A stretch of 64,000 nt of DNA from the NCBI GenBank assembly GCA_963169045.1, contig CAUJDF010000094.1, positions 49,080 through 113,079 on the forward strand, read 5' to 3'. A program made the translations under genes and the position numbers. Origin of the DNA: Myxococcota bacterium (GTDB lineage: Bacteria > Myxococcota_A > Bradymonadia > UBA7976 > UBA1532). The notes beneath the pieces were generated by a model that saw nothing but the letters and a program-made list of their open reading frames with translations, did no database searches and was not told the DNA's origin. Shown here one piece after another: positions 25,435-34,336 of the stretch. How positions within the stretch are numbered: the first letter of the stretch is position 1; each line of letters starts with the position of its first letter.

Positions 25435-27654
25435 TCAGTTCAGGCCGTTGATCGTGAGCCGGTAGGCCGCGCCGCAGACGTTGCCCTGGAAGCGTCGCAC
25501 CTCGACGACGTAGCGCCCGCCGTCGTCGTCGCGCAGGCGCTCGCCCCACTCGATGCGCTCGTCGGCGCTCCCGCCCGCGCGGCTCAGCGCCAGGGGCGTG
25601 CCGGCGCGGCACCCGGCGTCGTTCTGGTACAGGTACACGTCGAAGTCGGCCCCGTTCGGCACGCGCTCGAGGGTGACCACGATGCGCTCGGTGAAGCCCG
25701 GGATGCTGATGCCGTCGTGGGCGTCGAAGCAGTAGAAGTCGGCGCGGTCCTCGACGGAGTCGATCGTGCCCTCGACCCACACGTTCACGTCGGGCTCGTC
25801 GTCGTCGCGCACGACGGTGCAGCGCCCGCACTCGTTGTTGGGCTCGTAGCGGTCGGGCTGGCGCTGGTCGCCGCCGTCGCAGTCCTGGTCGACGCCGTCG
25901 CCGCAGATCTCGCGCTGCGGCTCGACGTTGCCGCGGCAGCCGTCGAACGGCGTCCACGCGCAGGCGCCGTCGCAGGTACGGACCTGGACGCCGTACTCGC
26001 AGATGCCGCGATCGGTCGTGCCGCAGCGGCGCTCCTCGCGGTCGCCGGGCGCGCAGACGCCGGCGCCCCCGCACTCGCTCCAATCGCTCCAGAGACAGCC
26101 GTCGTCGCACGTGCGCGACTGCTCGCCGCACAGGCCGCAGTCGCGCGTCTCGCGGTCGCCGGGTGTGCACTGGCCCTCGCTGCTGCAGGCGCCGAAGTCG
26201 CCCCAGGCGCAATCTTCGCCGCAGACGCGGACCCGCGCCGCGCACGCGCCCGCGCAGGCCTCGGCGCCCTCGTCGCCGGGCCGGCACTCGCCCTCGCCGC
26301 CGCACTCGCCCCACGGCCCCCAGGCGCACGCGTCCTCGCAGCGCCGCCGCTGGACGCCGCAGCGGTCGCCGCACGGCCGCGCCTCCTCGTCGCCCGGCAC
26401 GCACGACTCGAGGCCGCCGGCGCCGCAGCCGCTCCACTCGCCCCAGCCGCACGCATCGGTGCAGGTGCGCGTGCGCGTGCCGCAGCCGCCGGGGCAGTCC
26501 TCGGTCTCGGTCGTGCCGGGCTCGCACGTGCCCTCGTCGCGGCATGCCTGCCAGTCGCCCCAGCCGCAGTCGGCGTTGCAGAGGCGGCGCTGCGTGCCGC
26601 AGCGGCCGCAGCCGCCGCGCTCCTCGTCGCCGGGTCGGCACACGTCCTCGCGTTCGCGGCACGCCCCCCACGGACCCCAGGCCTCGCGCGCGCACGTCCG
26701 GCTGCGCACCCCGCACGCGCCGCAGACCTGGTCGTCGCTGGCGTCGCCGGTGCACGGGCAGCCGTCGGGCGCGGTGCAGCCCTGCCACTCGCCCTGCTTG
26801 CACGTCTCGACGCCGGCGCCGCATGCGTTGGTGCAGTCGCGCACGATCTCCTCGTCGGTCGCGCCGTCGCAGTCGTCGTCGCGGCCGTTGCACGTCTCGT
26901 CGGCGGGCTCGGCCGCGGTGCAGTCGCGCCAGCGGCCGCCGTCGCAGCGCTCCTCGCCCTCGCCGCACCGCGTCGCGCACGGGCGCGCGTCGCCGTCGCG
27001 GCAACCGTCGCAGCCGTCGTCGACCTCGCCGTTGCAATCGTCGTCGACGTCGTTGCCGCAGATGTCCACGTCGTGGGCGCGCGGCGCCGTGCAGCCCTGC
27101 CAGGACTCGCCGACGCAGCGTTCGACGCCGGTGCCGCACGCCGTCCGGCAGGGGCGCTCCTGGCCGTCGGTGCACGCGCCGCAGAGCGGATCGGCGTCGT
27201 CGACGCGCCCGTCGCAGTCGTTGTCGAGGCCGTCGCCGCACGTCTCGTGGTCGGCGATCTGCGCCGAGCACTGCCGCCAGGCGCCCTGGTTGCAGCGCTC
27301 GACGCCCTCGAGGCAGTCGACGCGGCAGGGGCGCGACTCGCCGTCGCGGCACTCGATGGACGCGCAGCGGCCTTCGACGCAGCGGCACGCGCCGCCGGGA
27401 CAGCGGTCGCCGACGCACTCGGCGTCGTCACGGCAGTCATCGCGCTCGCGCTGGCAGGTGCCGCCCTGACAGGTGTACCCGGGCTCGCAGTCGGCGGCCT
27501 CGTCGCAAGGCGCGGCGACGCAGCGCCCGTCGCGGCACGACTGCCCGCCGAGACACTGGTCGTCGCGGTCGCAGCGCTGGGGGGCGGCGTCGTCGGGGGG
27601 CGCGTCGGCGCACCCCGCGAGGCACAGCAGGAAGGCGGCCAGGAAGCGGCGCAT
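25435..27654 (-). CDS. Cys-rich surface lipoprotein with MopE-like and TSP1-like repeats and PPC-like C-terminus
   Basis: 739 residues from ATG 27654; lipobox CLAGC. Residues ~25-110 are short Cys-rich modules (DRDDQCLGGQSCRDGRC). Residues ~110-290 are MopE-type motifs (CGDGLDNDCDGRVDD, CGNDVDDDCNGEVDD, CNGRDDDCDG). Residues ~290-560 are about ten repeats with W-G-x-W/D-x-x-C and C-x-P-G-D/T, reminiscent of thrombospondin type 1 modules (CGWGEWSGCG, CAWGPWGECG). Another DGVDQDCDGGD motif precedes a C-terminal ~130-residue domain resembling the bacterial pre-peptidase beta-sandwich (ADFYCFDAHDGISIPG, DFDVYLYQNDAGCRAG). This is a calcium- or metal-binding, disulfide-rich surface protein. MopE in methanotrophs binds copper, but transfer of that role is not supported here. 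Confidence 0.9.
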   Translation of the reverse strand: MRRFLAAFLLCLAGCADAPPDDAAPQRCDRDDQCLGGQSCRDGRCVAAPCDEAADCEPGYTCQGGTCQRERDDCRDDAECVGDRCPGGACRCVEGRCASIECRDGESRPCRVDCLEGVERCNQGAWRQCSAQIADHETCGDGLDNDCDGRVDDADPLCGACTDGQERPCRTACGTGVERCVGESWQGCTAPRAHDVDICGNDVDDDCNGEVDDGCDGCRDGDARPCATRCGEGEERCDGGRWRDCTAAEPADETCNGRDDDCDGATDEEIVRDCTNACGAGVETCKQGEWQGCTAPDGCPCTGDASDDQVCGACGVRSRTCAREAWGPWGACREREDVCRPGDEERGGCGRCGTQRRLCNADCGWGDWQACRDEGTCEPGTTETEDCPGGCGTRTRTCTDACGWGEWSGCGAGGLESCVPGDEEARPCGDRCGVQRRRCEDACAWGPWGECGGEGECRPGDEGAEACAGACAARVRVCGEDCAWGDFGACSSEGQCTPGDRETRDCGLCGEQSRTCDDGCLWSDWSECGGAGVCAPGDREERRCGTTDRGICEYGVQVRTCDGACAWTPFDGCRGNVEPQREICGDGVDQDCDGGDQRQPDRYEPNNECGRCTVVRDDDEPDVNVWVEGTIDSVEDRADFYCFDAHDGISIPGFTERIVVTLERVPNGADFDVYLYQNDAGCRAGTPLALSRAGGSADERIEWGERLRDDDGGRYVVEVRRFQGNVCGAAYRLTINGLN

Positions 27655-27705
27655 GCCGCGAACGTAACCCGACCGCGCCGGAGGAGAAAAGGGACGCGCC
27701 GCGGA

Positions 27706-27921
27706 TCAGCCGGCGGCGGCGAGGACGACCAGCTTCGGCGCGCGCCGCCGGTACACGGGGCGGGCCGGGGCCGTCTTCGCCCGCAGCACGCGGGAGCGGC
27801 CGAGCAGGTCGATGAGCGCCGCCGTCGCGAGCGCCTCGGCCTCGTCGCCTTCACCGACCTCGGCGACCGCCTCGTCGTAGAGCGCCGTCGCCAGCTGCAT
27901 CAGATTGGTGTCGATCCGCAT
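27706..27921 (-). CDS. Small protein of unknown function
   Basis: 71 residues from ATG 27921, with a purine-rich GGGGGCAGGGCG just before it. The first half is an acidic helix (MQLATALYDEAVAEVGEGDEAEALATAALIDLL), the second is Arg-rich (VYRRRAPKLVVLAAAG). No signal peptide. It lies between two secreted-protein genes on the same strand. The family is unknown; the call rests on codon-like composition and the ribosome site. Confidence 0.5.
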   Translation of the reverse strand: MRIDTNLMQLATALYDEAVAEVGEGDEAEALATAALIDLLGRSRVLRAKTAPARPVYRRRAPKLVVLAAAG

Positions 27922-28023
27922 CGCCCTGCCCCCGTGTTCGAGTTCGTGAGTGCCGTGTGTGTCTTGAACAACGGATCACGAGACGGGGGGTCTGTGCGGT
28001 GGGTCGCGACCTACCCGGGGAGG

Positions 28024-28338
28024 TCAGGGGCCGGTCGGCGCTTCGGACGCGGGCGCGGGCGCCGAGCCGGGGGCGGCCTCGGACGCGGGGGCGGCCTCGG
28101 ACGCCGGCGCCGGCGCCGCCTCGGTCGCGGGCGCGGGCGCGGCGCTCGCGGGCGCCGCCGGCGCGCTCTTCGCCGCCTCGAGCGCCTTCTTCTCCGCCTC
28201 GAGCTTCTGCACCTCCGCACCCCGGGCCGCGGAGGGCACCTGCTTGGTCTTCTCGGCTTGGATGGGCGTCTCCCAGCAGCCGGCCTGGACGGCGGCGAGC
28301 AGGAGAACACCGACGGCGACGACGCGCGTAGGCGACAT
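28024..28338 (-). CDS. Small Ala/Pro/Glu-rich lipoprotein
   Basis: 104 residues, ATG 28338 with GGAGG six bases upstream and a good promoter beyond. Lipobox AVQAGC (Cys ~21). Residues 30-60 form a Lys/Glu helix (EVQKLEAEKKALEAAK). The last ~45 residues repeat SEAAPAPA-type units, a flexible Ala/Pro/Glu tail. No enzymatic feature; it is probably an envelope spacer or anchor protein. An 18-bp near-palindrome (28008-28025) overlaps its stop codon. Confidence 0.75.
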   Translation of the reverse strand: MSPTRVVAVGVLLLAAVQAGCWETPIQAEKTKQVPSAARGAEVQKLEAEKKALEAAKSAPAAPASAAPAPATEAAPAPASEAAPASEAAPGSAPAPASEAPTGP

Positions 28339-28368
28339 TCCGACCTCCCTGGGCGCAGATTGGGCGCG

Positions 28369-28396
28369 ATTGTATGACCGAACCCGTCATGGTCAA
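28369..28396 (-). promoter_or_regulatory. Sigma-70-type promoter for the small lipoprotein
   Basis: On the minus strand TTGACC (28396-28391) is followed after 16 bp by TACAAT (28374-28369), five of six matches in each hexamer. This is the best promoter in the window. Transcription would start near 28362, 24 bases before ATG 28338. The greB start codon (28408) lies just outside on the other side, so RNA polymerase here could affect greB. Confidence 0.6.
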
Positions 28397-28407
28397 GTAG
28401 CGTCGGC

Positions 28408-28890
28408 ATGGACAAGCAGCCGAACTACATCAGCCGCGACGGTGCCGAGGCGCTCCGGGCGGAGCTCGAGCAGCTCCTGAACGTCGAGCGGCCGCGCGTG
28501 GTCGACCGGGTGGCCGCCGCCGCCGCCGAGGGCGATCGCAGCGAGAACGCCGAGTACATCTACGGCAAGAAGCGCCTGCGCGAGATCGATCGGCGCATCG
28601 GCTTCCTCACGAAGCGCCTCGACGACGCGCTCGTCGTCGACGCCCCCGCCGACACCGGCAAGGTCGTGTTCCTCTCCTGGGTCGAGGTCGAGGACGACGA
28701 AGGCGAGACGCACGTGCTGCGCCTCGTCGGCGCCGACGAGACCGATCCGAAGGCCGGCTGGATCTCGTGGAAGTCGCCCGTCGGCCGCGCGCTGCTCGGC
28801 AAGAAGAAGGGCGACACGGTGCTCGTGCACACCCCCGGCGGCGACGTCGAGTACACGGTCGTCGCCATCCACACGAGGAAGCCGGACTAA
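28408..28890 (+). CDS. greB: Transcription elongation factor GreB
   Basis: 160 residues. The N-terminal coiled coil with [20 protein letters not shown] is diagnostic of GreB rather than GreA, and the C-terminal FKBP-like half ends in [10 protein letters not shown]. The acidic tip residues of the coiled coil that enter the polymerase secondary channel (the DRSENAEY region) are present. GreB rescues backtracked RNA polymerase by stimulating transcript cleavage. ATG 28408 follows closely on the divergent lipoprotein promoter. Its TAA overlaps the cysN stop (CTAA, 28887-28890). Confidence 0.95.
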   Translation: MDKQPNYISRDGAEALRAELEQLLNVERPRVVDRVAAAAAEGDRSENAEYIYGKKRLREIDRRIGFLTKRLDDALVVDAPADTGKVVFLSWVEVEDDEGETHVLRLVGADETDPKAGWISWKSPVGRALLGKKKGDTVLVHTPGGDVEYTVVAIHTRKPD

Positions 28891-30674
28891 CTCCGAAGCA
28901 GCGTCTTGAGGCGGTGCTTCACGTCGTCGTGCAGGGCGCGGGGCTCGCGGGCGGGGTCGAGCGTCCAGTCGGCCTCGCCGTCGTCGCCGCCGTCGGCGCC
29001 GGCGTGGAAGCGCACCTGGAAGCAGGGGACGACGTCGAGGCCGGGCAGGCGCAACGCGACGGTGCGCGCCCAGGTCTCGTTCCAGGGGAGGGTCGCGATG
29101 ACGATCTGCCCGGCGTTCAGGAGCGCCGCCACGAGCGGGTAGGTCGACGGACCGAGGTGCAGCTCGTCGGTCCCGGCCTTCACGAGGTCGTCGGCCTGCA
29201 ATTGCAGTCGGAAGACGTTGTGGCTGCTCGACCAGAGCGACTCCTCGAGCGCCTGGGCCAGCGCGACGCCGTTCTGGTCGAGGTCGTCGTGGAGCGCCAA
29301 GAGGAACGCCCGGTGGCCCTGCTTCGTCTCGCGCAGCGGGCGGTTGATGGCGCCCACCTCGGTCGTCCAACGGAGGGCGGCGTCCTCGGCGCCCGCCTCG
29401 AGCACCTCGCGCACGATGCCGCCGCCGGCGACGTCGTAGCCGTCGACGAGCACGAGGCGGCTCGTCTCCTCGAGCTCGTCGGACAGATCGCAGGCCAGCG
29501 GCCTGCGCAGCCGCAGGATGACCCGGGCCACCTCGTGCCGCTCGACGCGGTCGCGCGCGCCGGGCGAGGTGAGCGCGGAGGCGTCGAGCACCTCCTCGAC
29601 CTTCTCCACCTCGCACAGGCCGCTGTAGGTCGTCAGCTTGAGCTTGTAGGTGCGCCCGCGCCGCAGCGGCTCGCGCCCGAGCCAGAAGACGTTGACGCGG
29701 ATGCGGTCGGAGACGCGCGGCTGCTCGCCGGGCCGGCACATCAGGTCGCCGCGGTTCACGAAGACCTGCTCGGTCATCGTGACGCCGGTGCACTGCCCCG
29801 CGACCGCCCCGGCCGGCGTCTCGCGCATCGAGAAGCCCTCGACGCTGGCGATGCGCGTCCGCTTGCCGCTCGGCAGGAACACCACCTCGTCGCCCACCGC
29901 GAACCGGCCCGAGGCCACGCGCCCGGCGATGATGCGGCGCACGTCGCCGAAGCGGTTGAAGCGATACACGTCCTGCACCGGCATGCGCAGCGGCTGGTCC
30001 TCGGCCGGCGGCGCCTTGGCGAACGCGTCGATGCTCTCGAGCACCGTGGGGCCGCCGTACCAGGGCATCGTAGCGTTGCGGTCGACGATCTGGTCGCCCT
30101 GCAGGGCGCTCACCGGGATGAACCGGGCGGGCTTCAGGCCGATCTGGGCGAGGAAGGCGGTGTACTCGCTCACGATCGCGTCGTACACGGCCTGGTCGTA
30201 GCCCACGCGGTCCATCTTGTTGACGACGACCGCGACCTGCTTGATCCCGAGCATGCCGAGCACGTAGCCGTGCCGCCGGCTGTTCTCGCGGACGCCCTCC
30301 GCCGCGTCGATGAGCAGCAGCGCCGCCTCGGCGCGCGCCGCGCCCGTCACCATGTTCTTGAGGAACTCGATGTGGCCGGGCGCGTCGATGATCAGGTAGT
30401 CGCGCTGCGGGCTGCGGAAGAAGCAGCGCGCGGCGTCGATCGTGATGCCCTGCTCCTGCTCCGCCTCGAGCGCGTCCAGCAGAAACGAATACTCGAAATG
30501 CTTGCCCTGCCGCTCGCAGATGCGGCGCACCTTCTCGATGCGCGCGGGATCGATGCTGCCGGTGTCGGCCAGCAGGCGGCCGACGAGCGTGGACTTTCCG
30601 TGGTCCACGTGGCCGACGATCACGATGTTCATCTGCTCGCGGAGGGCGGGGACCGGCGCCGGAGAGGTCGTCAT
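28887..30674 (-). CDS. cysN: Sulfate adenylyltransferase subunit 1 (CysN) with degenerate APS-kinase-like C-terminus
   Basis: 595 residues. Residues ~15-440 are an elongation-factor-like GTPase: [37 protein letters not shown], then two beta barrels ([21 protein letters not shown]). It pairs with CysD to make APS from ATP and sulfate, driven by GTP hydrolysis. Residues ~450-595 align in outline with an APS kinase ([20 protein letters not shown] where GLSGAGKSTIA-type P-loops occur; [19 protein letters not shown]) but the P-loop is gone. Kinase activity of this tail is therefore unlikely, and no separate cysC lies in the window. Eight bases follow cysD. Confidence 0.95.
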   Translation of the reverse strand: MTTSPAPVPALREQMNIVIVGHVDHGKSTLVGRLLADTGSIDPARIEKVRRICERQGKHFEYSFLLDALEAEQEQGITIDAARCFFRSPQRDYLIIDAPGHIEFLKNMVTGAARAEAALLLIDAAEGVRENSRRHGYVLGMLGIKQVAVVVNKMDRVGYDQAVYDAIVSEYTAFLAQIGLKPARFIPVSALQGDQIVDRNATMPWYGGPTVLESIDAFAKAPPAEDQPLRMPVQDVYRFNRFGDVRRIIAGRVASGRFAVGDEVVFLPSGKRTRIASVEGFSMRETPAGAVAGQCTGVTMTEQVFVNRGDLMCRPGEQPRVSDRIRVNVFWLGREPLRRGRTYKLKLTTYSGLCEVEKVEEVLDASALTSPGARDRVERHEVARVILRLRRPLACDLSDELEETSRLVLVDGYDVAGGGIVREVLEAGAEDAALRWTTEVGAINRPLRETKQGHRAFLLALHDDLDQNGVALAQALEESLWSSSHNVFRLQLQADDLVKAGTDELHLGPSTYPLVAALLNAGQIVIATLPWNETWARTVALRLPGLDVVPCFQVRFHAGADGGDDGEADWTLDPAREPRALHDDVKHRLKTLLRS

Positions 30675-30682
30675 CTCGGGGC

Positions 30683-31540
30683 TCACATGTAGCCGTCGCG
30701 ACGGAGCTTCTCCATCGCGTGCGGGTCGGCCTGGTCCTGGGCGCGGCCGGAGCGCTCCGACACGTTCGTCGTGCGCAGCTCGGCGATGATCTCGGCGGGC
30801 GTGCGGCACGTGGAGGTGACCATGCCCGTGCACGGCGCGCAGCCGATCGAGCGGTACCGGCGACCCTGGCCGTGGTCGTAGTACAGGTCGATCATCGGGA
30901 TGTTCTCGCGCTCGACGTACTCCCAGATGTTGATCTCCGTCCAGTCGAGCAGCGGGTGGATGCGGATGTGGGTCCCCGGCGCGAAGTCGGTCTTGAACTG
31001 GTTCCACAGCTCGGGCGGCTGGTCGTCGAGGTCCCAGTTGTTGTCGACGCCGCGCGGCGAGAAGTAGCGCTCCTTCGAGCGGCTGCCCTCCTCGTCGCCG
31101 CGGGCCCCGACGATCACGCCGGTGTAGGGCTCGCGGTTGCTGTCGGGCACGTAGCCGTCGGCCGTGAGCCGGTAGCGCGGGCCGGTGCCGTCGAGCGTCT
31201 GCTTGAGCGCCTGCGTCTTGAGCGCGGTGCAGCAGACGAGGCGGCCGCGGGTGTGGTTCATGCCGCCCGCCAGCGCCTCCTCGTTCTGCCCCACGATCAT
31301 CGTGAGGTTCCACTCGCGCGCGATGCGGTCGCGATAGGCGATCATCGACGGGATCTTGTAGCTCGTGTCGATGTGCACGAGCGGGAAGGGAACGTGCCCG
31401 AAGAACGCCTTGCGGGCGAGCCACAGCATGACGGTCGAATCCTTGCCGATCGACCACAACATGCAGAGGTTCTTGAAGCTCTTGTATGCCTCGCGAAGGA
31501 TGTAGACGCTCTGGGCTTCCAGGCGGTCCAGCTGATCCAT
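30683..31540 (-). CDS. cysD: Sulfate adenylyltransferase subunit 2 (CysD)
   Basis: 285 residues from ATG 31540, with GGAAGGG just upstream; a longer frame from 31609 lacks family similarity. The PP-loop [17 protein letters not shown], the [17 protein letters not shown] block, and [16 protein letters not shown] with [10 protein letters not shown] near the C terminus identify the adenylyl-transferring subunit. It leads the cysDN operon for assimilation of sulfate into APS. A 12-bp palindrome (31611-31622) lies 71 bp upstream, a candidate operator. Confidence 0.97.
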   Translation of the reverse strand: MDQLDRLEAQSVYILREAYKSFKNLCMLWSIGKDSTVMLWLARKAFFGHVPFPLVHIDTSYKIPSMIAYRDRIAREWNLTMIVGQNEEALAGGMNHTRGRLVCCTALKTQALKQTLDGTGPRYRLTADGYVPDSNREPYTGVIVGARGDEEGSRSKERYFSPRGVDNNWDLDDQPPELWNQFKTDFAPGTHIRIHPLLDWTEINIWEYVERENIPMIDLYYDHGQGRRYRSIGCAPCTGMVTSTCRTPAEIIAELRTTNVSERSGRAQDQADPHAMEKLRRDGYM

Positions 31541-31610
31541 CGGCCCTTCCCACGCCGTGATGGCGCGCACCCTAGCACAGGTCGGCCGGCGCGGAGAATA
31601 TCCACCCAAT

Positions 31611-31622
31611 ACCCGATCGGGT
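31611..31622. promoter_or_regulatory. Perfect 12-bp palindrome between the EamA gene and cysD
   Basis: ACCCGATCGGGT is perfectly symmetric and partly extended by CACCC/GGGTG flanks. It sits 11 bp beyond the transporter stop and 71 bp before the cysD start. It could be an operator for cysDN or a small terminator for the transporter; no T-tract follows in the direction of transcription. Confidence 0.4.
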
Positions 31623-31633
31623 GGGTGCGCCTT

Positions 31634-32641
31634 TCAGGCGAGGCGCACCGCGCGGCGCCGCTCCATCATCGGCGGGATGGTCAAGAAGAGGATCGCTCCG
31701 ATGATCATCACCGCACCCACGAGGTTCGCGGTGCTCGGCGCCTTCACGCCCAGCCACCAGTGCACCCAGTAGGACGCGACGACGCCCGCGAGGATGCTCG
31801 AGCAGCGGTTCACCGGCACGCAGTACGTATTCTCGCGCTTGTCGAGGAAGATCAGGCTGCCGAACACCCCCGTGCCCTGGGAGAGGATGCCGACCACCAA
31901 CACGTAGGGCGCCGCCGTCGAGAACGGCACCGCGGTGAAGCCGTCGCGGATGGACGAGAGCGTCGCGCCCTCGCCGATCAGCGCCATCACCCCCAGCGCG
32001 AGCATCAGCGCCGGCGTGGCGACCATCTGCTCCTGCACGAAGTAGGAGTACGTGTTGTGGTCGTCGTCGGACTTGGCCAGCCGGCTCATGAAGCGCAGGC
32101 GGATGAAGTAGGCGAGGAGGTAGGCGGCCACGTCGACGGCGCAGACCACCGAGATGGCGAAGCCGCCCTTCTCGGCGAAGGCGACGACGAGCGCCGCCAT
32201 GCTGAGCGCGAGGCCGGCCCACGAGAACCAGCGGACGCTGCGCCCCGTGAGTCGATCGACGATCGGCGCGAGGATGAGCATGCCGCCGCGCATCAGCAGC
32301 ATCACGAACACGATCGACACGTTGGTGAACGTGTAGGCGAGCGTCGTGGTCATGATGACGGTCGCCGTGCACAGGCCCGACAGGAACGTCCAGCGGTTCG
32401 CCCACGGCACGTTCAGGCCCAGCAGCTGCCGCCTCGGCGCGTATCGCCACCAGCCCATGGCCGAGATGAAGATGATCATCCCCACGAGCGAGGCGAAGAC
32501 GGAGAGCGGCAGGAGCGCGAAACCGTCGATCGGCGCGATGCCGGGCATCTTGCCGTCGGAGAGCGCCTTGGTGAGCGCGCTGTAGGGCACGTACGCCGCG
32601 AAGTACCCGAAGGCGTAGCCCCAGATTGCCATTCCGCGCAT
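31634..32641 (-). CDS. EamA-like (drug/metabolite transporter superfamily) permease
   Basis: 335 residues, ten predicted membrane helices. ATG 32641 has GGAG six bases upstream (alternative Met at 32632). The two half-repeats carry the usual features: AYTFTNVSIVFVMLLMRGGMLILAPIVD in the first half and NRCSSILAGVVASYWVHW in the second. Members export or import small polar metabolites; the substrate is unknown. It lies upstream of cysDN on the same strand, so a sulfur-linked substrate is possible but unproven. A weak hairpin lies at 32681-32700 toward the GAF gene. Confidence 0.85.
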   Translation of the reverse strand: MRGMAIWGYAFGYFAAYVPYSALTKALSDGKMPGIAPIDGFALLPLSVFASLVGMIIFISAMGWWRYAPRRQLLGLNVPWANRWTFLSGLCTATVIMTTTLAYTFTNVSIVFVMLLMRGGMLILAPIVDRLTGRSVRWFSWAGLALSMAALVVAFAEKGGFAISVVCAVDVAAYLLAYFIRLRFMSRLAKSDDDHNTYSYFVQEQMVATPALMLALGVMALIGEGATLSSIRDGFTAVPFSTAAPYVLVVGILSQGTGVFGSLIFLDKRENTYCVPVNRCSSILAGVVASYWVHWWLGVKAPSTANLVGAVMIIGAILFLTIPPMMERRRAVRLA

Positions 32642-32680
32642 GCCCCCTCCCCAGGATCAGCCGCGTGACATTTCCGTGAC

Positions 32681-32700
32681 AACCTCGCAAAGCCGAGGTT
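32681..32700. terminator. Small hairpin between the GAF and EamA genes
   Basis: AACCTCG-CAAAGC-CGAGGTT: perfect 7-bp arms, six-base loop, no T-run. Just beside it are two copies of CGTGACA 11 bp apart. This may be an attenuator, operator or weak terminator. Confidence 0.3.
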
Positions 32701-32745
32701 GCAACGTCAAGGCATGATTCCCGTGAGAACGGAAGGGTTGCGGGA

Positions 32746-33144
32746 TCATGGAAGGGTCGAGGCCGCGGCCAGGAGCGTATCGAGCTCGGCGCGCGCGAGC
32801 TCGCGCTCTTCGGTGAAGGCGACGCCGACGACGGCGCGGACGGCCCCCGCCGCGTCGCGCACGGGCAGGGCGACGGCGGCCTGGGCGTTCACCGCGCGGG
32901 CGCCGGGGCGGACGTCGCCCGTCGTGTCCGTCTGCAGGTTGCACGTCTGCACCGGTACGCCGCGCGTCAGCGCCAGGCCGGCCATGCCCTTGCCCGGCGG
33001 GACGCGCGCGACGACGGTGCGCACCGCCTCGGGGATGTTGATCGCCGCCTCGAGGACCAGCACCCCGTCGATCAGGCGGTGGATGGTGCCGGCCGAGGCG
33101 CCGTGGCGCCGGAGGAGCTCGTCGAGCCAGTCGTCGGTGCGCAT
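32746..33144 (-). CDS. Small single GAF-domain protein
   Basis: 132 residues, almost the whole length one GAF-like sensor domain (VPPGKGMAGLALTRGVPVQTCNL, then AAVALPVRDAAGAVRAVVGVAF). It has no DNA-binding or catalytic output. It follows the dihydrouridine synthase by six bases in the same direction, so it is cotranscribed. A free GAF domain may bind a small ligand or act on another protein; nothing in the sequence says which. Confidence 0.75.
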   Translation of the reverse strand: MRTDDWLDELLRRHGASAGTIHRLIDGVLVLEAAINIPEAVRTVVARVPPGKGMAGLALTRGVPVQTCNLQTDTTGDVRPGARAVNAQAAVALPVRDAAGAVRAVVGVAFTEERELARAELDTLLAAASTLP

Positions 33145-33150
33145 CGGACC

Positions 33151-34290
33151 TCAGGCCGACGGCGCTTCGACCATGTCCTCGCGGGGGTCGAGGCGCCGCG
33201 CGTCATCGGGCTTGTAGCGCGGGTCCGCCTCGGCGAAGACCCGGCCGAAGCCGTCTTTGATGCCGCGCTCGAGGAGGAAGTCGAACCAGGCGTTCGCGCC
33301 GTCGTACACCGCCTGCACGCTGTCGGAGGTGAACGTGGCCTCGCGCAGCCGCGCCCCGAAGGGCAGCCCGCGCGTGAAATAGCCGGTGATCTTCTTCAGC
33401 TTGCCGAGCGCGTACCGCTCGGGGAGGTCGCTCCGGTCGTGCACGATCAGGTCGTAGTACCGGAAGAGCACCGCGCGCCGCTCCTCGAGCGAAGGTTCGT
33501 ACAGGTCGACGCCGGCGCGGTGCTCCGCGATTCGCCGCAACAGCCACGGATCGCGCAGCACGCCGCGCCCGACCATCACCCCGTCGGCGCCGCTCTGCTC
33601 GAGCGCGCGATCGGCGTCGTGGACGGTGAGGATGTCGCCGTTGACGAGCACCGGGACGCCCACCGCCTCCTTGACCTTGCGCACGCTGGCCCAGTCGGCG
33701 TGGCCGCGGTAGAGGCAGGCCTTCGTGCGGCCGTGCACGGCGATCATCTGCGCGCCTGCGTCGACCGCCATCCTCGCGATCTCCGGGGCGTTCATGTTCT
33801 CGCGATCCCAGCCGAGCCGCATCTTGACCGTCAGCGGCACGCGCAGCGCGCCGGCCACCGCCGCGAAGATCTCCTTCGCCCGCTCCGGCTCGCGGAGCAG
33901 CGCCGAACCCGCGCAGCCGCTCGTGACGTTCTTGCTCGGGCACCCCAGGTTCAGGTCGACGAAGTCGGCGCCCGTGTCCTGGCAGAGACGCGCTGCGTCG
34001 GCCATGCGCGCCGGGTCGCGGCCGTAGATCTGGATGCTGACCGGATGCTCGTTCGGATCGAGCTCGGTCATCTGCCACGCCCGGCGCGCCTGCCGGCTCA
34101 GCGCCTCGCTCGAGATGAACTCGGTGACCGTCAGCCCGCAGCCGCCGAGGTCGCGGATGAGGTTGCGGAACGGCCGGTCGGTGACGCCCTCCATCGGCGC
34201 CAGCGCGGTGGCCGGGCCGATGACGTGCGCGCCGACCCGGAACGAGAAGCCGGGTGCGACGGGGATCTTCGGGATTTCGGGGGTGGACAT
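33151..34290 (-). CDS. tRNA-dihydrouridine synthase (Dus family)
   Basis: 379 residues, ATG 34290. A flavin-dependent TIM barrel: APMEGVTDRPFRNL, SIQIYGRDPARM, LNLGCPSKNVTSGCAGSAL (catalytic Cys within NLGCPSKNV), VKMRLGWD, AVHGRTKACLYRGHADW and NGDILTVHDADRAL. It reduces specific uridines in tRNA to dihydrouridine using NAD(P)H; the sequence is closest in style to the DusB/NifR3 group, but subtype is not certain. The last ~60 residues form a helical RNA-recognition extension. A TTTACA-17-TACCTT pair (34328-34300, minus strand) may be the promoter, which would leave an almost leaderless mRNA. Confidence 0.93.
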   Translation of the reverse strand: MSTPEIPKIPVAPGFSFRVGAHVIGPATALAPMEGVTDRPFRNLIRDLGGCGLTVTEFISSEALSRQARRAWQMTELDPNEHPVSIQIYGRDPARMADAARLCQDTGADFVDLNLGCPSKNVTSGCAGSALLREPERAKEIFAAVAGALRVPLTVKMRLGWDRENMNAPEIARMAVDAGAQMIAVHGRTKACLYRGHADWASVRKVKEAVGVPVLVNGDILTVHDADRALEQSGADGVMVGRGVLRDPWLLRRIAEHRAGVDLYEPSLEERRAVLFRYYDLIVHDRSDLPERYALGKLKKITGYFTRGLPFGARLREATFTSDSVQAVYDGANAWFDFLLERGIKDGFGRVFAEADPRYKPDDARRLDPREDMVEAPSA

Positions 34291-34299
34291 GGCGCCGGA

Positions 34300-34328
34300 A
34301 AGGTAGGCATCCGGGCCGGCGGTGTAAA
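34300..34328 (-). promoter_or_regulatory. Candidate promoter of the dus-GAF operon
   Basis: Minus-strand TTTACA (34328-34323), 17-bp spacer, TACCTT (34305-34300). The start of transcription would be about 34293, a few bases before ATG 34290. Confidence 0.3.
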
Positions 34329-34336
34329 GCGGCGGC

